Source of the DNA: Sphaerochaeta sp. UBA5849
Lineage (GTDB): Bacteria; Spirochaetota; Spirochaetia; Sphaerochaetales; Sphaerochaetaceae
DNA: 64,000 nt
NCBI GenBank assembly: GCA_002432715.1
Contig: DJGJ01000066.1
Location: forward strand, 42,017 to 106,016
Direction of reading: 5' to 3'
The first letter of the stretch is position 1, and each line of letters opens with the position of its first letter. This document shows positions 61,267-64,000 of the stretch, piece by piece. A program made the translations under genes and the position numbers. Below the pieces are notes generated by a model, which saw only the letters and a list, made by a program, of their open reading frames with translations, was not told the origin of the DNA and did no database searches.

Positions 61267-62024
61267 TTGAGCTCGCTGATCAAGCGAAGGCCGTCCATGG
61301 TGTGCATTGCCGAGACTTGATTGATCCGCTCGATCAAGGGAGCTATGGTTTGGCTGAGGCCTCCGGTCGCAATGACGAAGACCTCACAGCCAAGCTCCTG
61401 TTCGGTGCGCTCGATGATTGCCTTCACCATACCGGCATACCCGAACATGATTCCACTGCGAATCGATTCCTGGCTGTTTCGACCGATGACCGTCTGAGGA
61501 ATCTTCAGCTCGACCTGCGGCAGCTGGGCGGTATTGCCGAACAAGGCATTCACCGCAGTGACCAAGCCCGGAGCGATGGATGCACCGAGGACTGCGCCGT
61601 CGCTGTCGACCGTGGTCAGCGTGAGTGCTGTTCCGAAGTCCACCACCACCACCGGTTGATTGGGGTGCACATAGTGGGCCTGGGCTGCGTTGGCGAGCAG
61701 GTCGCTTCCCAATTCCTCGGGAATCGTCTCTTTCTTCAACCCTGTTTCCACCTGATGGTCGACCATGAGGGGTTGGACGTCGAACAGCCTGATGATGTTC
61801 TTCTGCATCGAGCGCGTCAAGTTCGGCACGACCGAACTGATGACCGCCCTGTTGATATCATGCTTATGGAGGCCTGCGTGACTCATCAGGCTGTCCAGCA
61901 CGACGAAATACTCGTCACTGGTCTTCTTCTGGTCGCTGTACATCCGAAACGACTGCACCCACCTCATTCCGTCATGGACTGCAATGACAATATTTGTGTT
62001 TCCGATATCTACTGCAACCAGCAT
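61263..62024 (-). CDS. coaX: Type III pantothenate kinase
   Basis: A 253-residue ASKHA-fold kinase, first step of CoA synthesis. It begins MLVAVDIGNTNIVIAVHDG (P-loop-like phosphate 1 motif), with VVDFGTALTLTTVDSDGAVLGASIAPG and GRNSQESIRSGIMFGYAGMV. Type III enzymes are not inhibited by CoA. coaD for a later step is at 49.6 kb. Confidence 0.94.
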   Translation of the reverse strand: MLVAVDIGNTNIVIAVHDGMRWVQSFRMYSDQKKTSDEYFVVLDSLMSHAGLHKHDINRAVISSVVPNLTRSMQKNIIRLFDVQPLMVDHQVETGLKKETIPEELGSDLLANAAQAHYVHPNQPVVVVDFGTALTLTTVDSDGAVLGASIAPGLVTAVNALFGNTAQLPQVELKIPQTVIGRNSQESIRSGIMFGYAGMVKAIIERTEQELGCEVFVIATGGLSQTIAPLIERINQVSAMHTMDGLRLISELN

Positions 62025-62033
62025 GGAGCCTCC

Positions 62034-63671
62034 CTAGAGCGCTATTGCGTGGTGTGAGCCTCTGTACTTCTCATCCCGCAAAGCCTTGATGGATTCGTCA
62101 TTGAAATAATCCTCAAAGCCCATCATTCTGTCAATGACCCCGTTTGGTGTAAATTCGATGATCCGGTTTGCGATTGACTCGACAAACTGATGGTCATGGC
62201 TGTTGAAGAGCAGAACCCCGGAGAAATCGATAAGAGCGTTGTTGAGGGCGGTGATGGCCTCCAAATCAAGATGACTGGTTGGTTCATCGAAAATCAGGCA
62301 GTTTGCCTGCTCGAGCATCATGCGCGACAGTACGCACCGCACCTTCTCGCCTCCGCTGAGCACCGTACAGTCCTTGAGGGCCTCATCACCGCTGAAAAGC
62401 ATGCGTCCGAGGAAGGAGCGGATATAAGTATCGTCCTTGTCCTCGCTGTAATTGCGCAGCCAGTCGGTGATGGAGACATGCTCGGTGAACAGGTGGCTGT
62501 TGTTCTTGGGGAAGTAGGACAGGCTGGTAGTCACACCCCAGGTGTAAGTACCCTCATCGCTTTGCATGTTGCCGGTGAGTATCTCGAACAATACCGTCTT
62601 GGCATAGTGGTTGGGGCCGACGAAGGCAACCTTGTCCCCGTTGTTGAGCACCAGGTCGAAGTTGTCCAGCACCTTCTCTCCGTCGATGACCTTGGTCAGG
62701 CCCTTGACTTCAAGAATGTTCTTGCCGCACTCGCGCATCGGCTTGAATGCAACATAGGGGAATCTTCGGCTTGAGGGCTTGATATCGTCTATGGTGAGCT
62801 TGTCAATAAGCTTCTTTCGGCTGGTAGCCTGCTTTGCCTTTGCCACATTGCTGGAAAAGCGAAGGATGAACTCCTTCAACTCTGAAATTTTTTCTTCGCG
62901 CCGCTTCTTCTCATCCTTCATCTGCTTGGCTGCCAGCTGGCTGGACAGGTACCAGAAGTCATAGTTGCCGACATAGAGCTGAATCTTGCCGAAGTCGATG
63001 TCTGCAATATGGGTGCAGACGGTATTGAGGAAGTGACGGTCGTGACTGACAACGATGACGGTGTTGTCAAAGTTGGCAAGGAAGTCTTCAAGCCAGTGAA
63101 TCGATTCGAGGTCAAGGTGGTTGGTCGGTTCATCCAGCAAGAGAATATCGGGATTTCCGAACAGGGCTTGGGCGAGGAGAACACGAACTTTCACGTTGTC
63201 CTCAACGTCACTCATTTTCTTCTGCTGCAAATCAGTGGCGATTCCCAGACCATTGAGCATCTGGGCGGCCTGGGCCTCAGCCTCCCATCCTCCCATTTCA
63301 GCGAATTCACCTTCAAGTTCAGCCGCCCTCAAGCCATCCTCCTCGGTGAAGTCCTCTTTCGAATAGATGGTGTCCCGTTCCTTCATCACGGCATACAGCT
63401 GCTCATAGCCCATAATGACTGTTTCAAGAACCGTATAATCGTTGAAGGCAAAATGATCCTGTCTGAGTACAGCCATCCGCTGGCCGGATGAGATGATGAT
63501 TTCCCCGGTATCGGCTTCAATCTCCCCCGAGAGAATCTTGAGGAAGGTCGACTTGCCGGCACCGTTGGCACCGATGATGCCATAGCAGTTGCCGGGTGTG
63601 AATTTGATATTTACTTCCTTGAAAAGAACCTGGGTTCCATAGGAAAGACTGATATTTGATGCTGTAATCAT
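62034..63671 (-). CDS. ABC-F family ATPase (YbiT/EttA-like)
   Basis: A 545-residue protein with two ATPase modules on one chain and no membrane part, as in ABC-F translation factors. Module 1: GANGAGKSTFLK and LLLDEPTNHLDLESIHWLE. Linker of about 80 residues with many Lys/Arg (about 240-320). Module 2: FVGPNHYAKTVLFE, in which the Walker A Gly-Lys pattern is altered to NHYAKT, signature VLSGGEKVRCVLSRMML and LIFDEPTSHLDLEA. The second site may therefore bind nucleotide differently. Upstream are AAGGA and a promoter inside the tRNA terminator. Confidence 0.9.
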   Translation of the reverse strand: MITASNISLSYGTQVLFKEVNIKFTPGNCYGIIGANGAGKSTFLKILSGEIEADTGEIIISSGQRMAVLRQDHFAFNDYTVLETVIMGYEQLYAVMKERDTIYSKEDFTEEDGLRAAELEGEFAEMGGWEAEAQAAQMLNGLGIATDLQQKKMSDVEDNVKVRVLLAQALFGNPDILLLDEPTNHLDLESIHWLEDFLANFDNTVIVVSHDRHFLNTVCTHIADIDFGKIQLYVGNYDFWYLSSQLAAKQMKDEKKRREEKISELKEFILRFSSNVAKAKQATSRKKLIDKLTIDDIKPSSRRFPYVAFKPMRECGKNILEVKGLTKVIDGEKVLDNFDLVLNNGDKVAFVGPNHYAKTVLFEILTGNMQSDEGTYTWGVTTSLSYFPKNNSHLFTEHVSITDWLRNYSEDKDDTYIRSFLGRMLFSGDEALKDCTVLSGGEKVRCVLSRMMLEQANCLIFDEPTSHLDLEAITALNNALIDFSGVLLFNSHDHQFVESIANRIIEFTPNGVIDRMMGFEDYFNDESIKALRDEKYRGSHHAIAL

Positions 63672-63692
63672 AGTGTGCGGTTCCTTATGCTT

Positions 63693-63722
63693 AGTATACC
63701 GATAAAAAAAGGCAACCTACAA
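63693..63722 (-). promoter_or_regulatory. Predicted promoter of the ABC-F gene, overlapping a terminator
   Basis: Minus strand TTGTAG (63717-63722), 18-base spacer, TATACT (63693-63698). The -35 falls in the loop of the tRNA operon terminator. Confidence 0.45.
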
Positions 63723-63730
63723 GGTTGCCC
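63702..63730 (-). terminator. Terminator of the tRNA-Gln/tRNA-Glu operon
   Basis: Minus strand 8-bp stem GGCAACCT/AGGTTGCC (63722-63729 with 63711-63718) followed by seven T. Confidence 0.88.
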
Positions 63731-63745
63731 CTTCCTCATTCGTTT

Positions 63746-63817
63746 TAGTTCCTAGGGGAATCGAACCCCTATTTAGAGACTGAGAATCTCCTGTCCTAAC
63801 CATTAGACGAAGGAACC
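63746..63817 (-). tRNA. tRNA-Glu (anticodon CTC)
   Basis: A 72-base tRNA starting GGTTCCTTCGTC, with the anticodon stem GGAGA/TCTCT enclosing loop TTCTCAG (anticodon CTC) and T arm GGGGTTCGATTCCCC. Pair 1-72 is a G-U. Body resembles bacterial tRNA-Glu. Second gene of a two-tRNA unit. Confidence 0.88.
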
Positions 63818-63822
63818 GATGC

Positions 63823-63893
63823 CTGGGATGGAGGGATTCGAACCCCCAAAGGCAGAACCAGAATCTGCAGTGTTACCATTACACTACATCCCA
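63823..63893 (-). tRNA. tRNA-Gln (anticodon CTG)
   Basis: A 71-base tRNA with the U1-A72 pair typical of glutamine tRNAs (TGGGATG/CATCCCA), stem GCAGA/TCTGC around loop TTCTGGT (anticodon CTG) and T arm GGGGGTTCGAATCCCTC. CCA is not encoded. First gene of the unit. Confidence 0.9.
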
Positions 63894-63911
63894 ATCTGAA
63901 AATCCTGTGGT

Positions 63912-63940
63912 AGGATACGGAAATGCGTATGCTTTGTCAA
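63912..63940 (-). promoter_or_regulatory. Promoter of tRNA-Gln/tRNA-Glu
   Basis: Minus strand TTGACA (63935-63940), 17-base spacer, TATCCT (63912-63917), 18 bases before tRNA-Gln. The last 60 bases of the window beyond it hold nothing I can assign. Confidence 0.8.
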
Positions 63941-64000
63941 GGGGATGGGGAAATTTATTCCTACTCCACTGTCTCGGATATGAATTCTTCCAATCATTCC

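Noticed and set aside
63941..64000. End of a minus-strand gene at the right edge (LEEFISETVE before a TAG)
   Set aside because: An in-frame TGA lies just ten codons upstream, so no continuous reading frame reaches the edge.
1..64000. Mobile elements, CRISPR arrays, rRNA genes, toxin-antitoxin or defence loci
   Set aside because: No transposase, integrase, direct-repeat array, rRNA stretch or known defence motif was found; the segment looks like stable core chromosome.

Overview
The window reads as a chromosomal housekeeping segment of a free-living or host-associated anaerobic spirochaete, most likely Sphaerochaeta or a close relative. The assignment is inferred from protein content: an Rnf complex, a eukaryote-type IleRS, a PUR-domain protein beside rnhB and a short SMC, and the block ffh-rpsP-KH-rimM-trmD-rplS / coaD-rpmF-acpP-rnc, which I recall as also present in Borrelia. 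Base composition is balanced (not computed). No insertion sequence, prophage, CRISPR array, rRNA or integron was seen, and genes are packed very tightly with many 4-base overlaps.

Layout. 1-3.1 kb: start of rpoD (cut by the window edge), dnaG, a cysteine-cluster protein, then divergent tRNA-Tyr and tRNA-Thr with clear promoters and terminators. 3.1-7.1 kb (minus): thiN, a small membrane protein, chorismate mutase aroH, then aroA with a LacI-type regulator whose TTG start overlaps the aroA stop. 7.1-10.5 kb: DUF1015 protein, tsaC-like protein, FtsB-like protein, and a membrane protein with a degenerate GGDEF-like domain. 10.5-25.6 kb (minus): one nearly gapless run, rnfCDGEAB, a GH57-like protein that has lost its catalytic residues, prfB with its programmed frameshift, a PEGA-like protein, ftsY, a secreted repeat protein, a LolCDE-like exporter (permease-ATPase-permease) and rnz. 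25.6-31.8 kb: P-loop/Gls24 fusion, pcnB, hisS, a DEAH helicase. 31.8-41.6 kb: aroB, then a NifS-like cysteine desulfurase with thiI, a split CoA-enzyme activase pair, pgl and zwf. 41.7-46.9 kb (minus): ileS, lipoprotein, FmdB-like zinc ribbon, trpS. 47-48.4 kb: CCA/poly(A) nucleotidyltransferase. 48.3-57.1 kb (minus): rnc, acpP, rpmF, coaD, a zinc-binding protein; rplS-trmD-rimM-KH-rpsP-ffh; a short SMC. 57.2-64 kb: rnhB, GNAT, PUR protein, tRNA-Gly, two M29 aminopeptidase paralogues (the first without metal ligands), coaX, an ABC-F ATPase, and tRNA-Gln/tRNA-Glu.

How the genes work together. The window covers replication priming and transcription initiation, tRNA maturation and modification (rnz, cca, thiI, trmD, tsaC), aminoacylation, protein targeting (ffh, ftsY), the chorismate pathway (aroB, aroA, aroH), NADPH generation (zwf, pgl), CoA/acyl-carrier supply (coaD, coaX, acpP) and redox-driven ion pumping (Rnf).

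I found no wholly novel system. The best leads are: catalytically emptied paralogues kept beside working genes (GH57-like, M29-like), a hinge-less SMC, a P-loop/Gls24 fusion, a set of genes whose start codon lies 6-7 bases after a promoter -10 element (probable leaderless mRNAs), and four convergent gene pairs interlocked through a 4-base stop-codon overlap.
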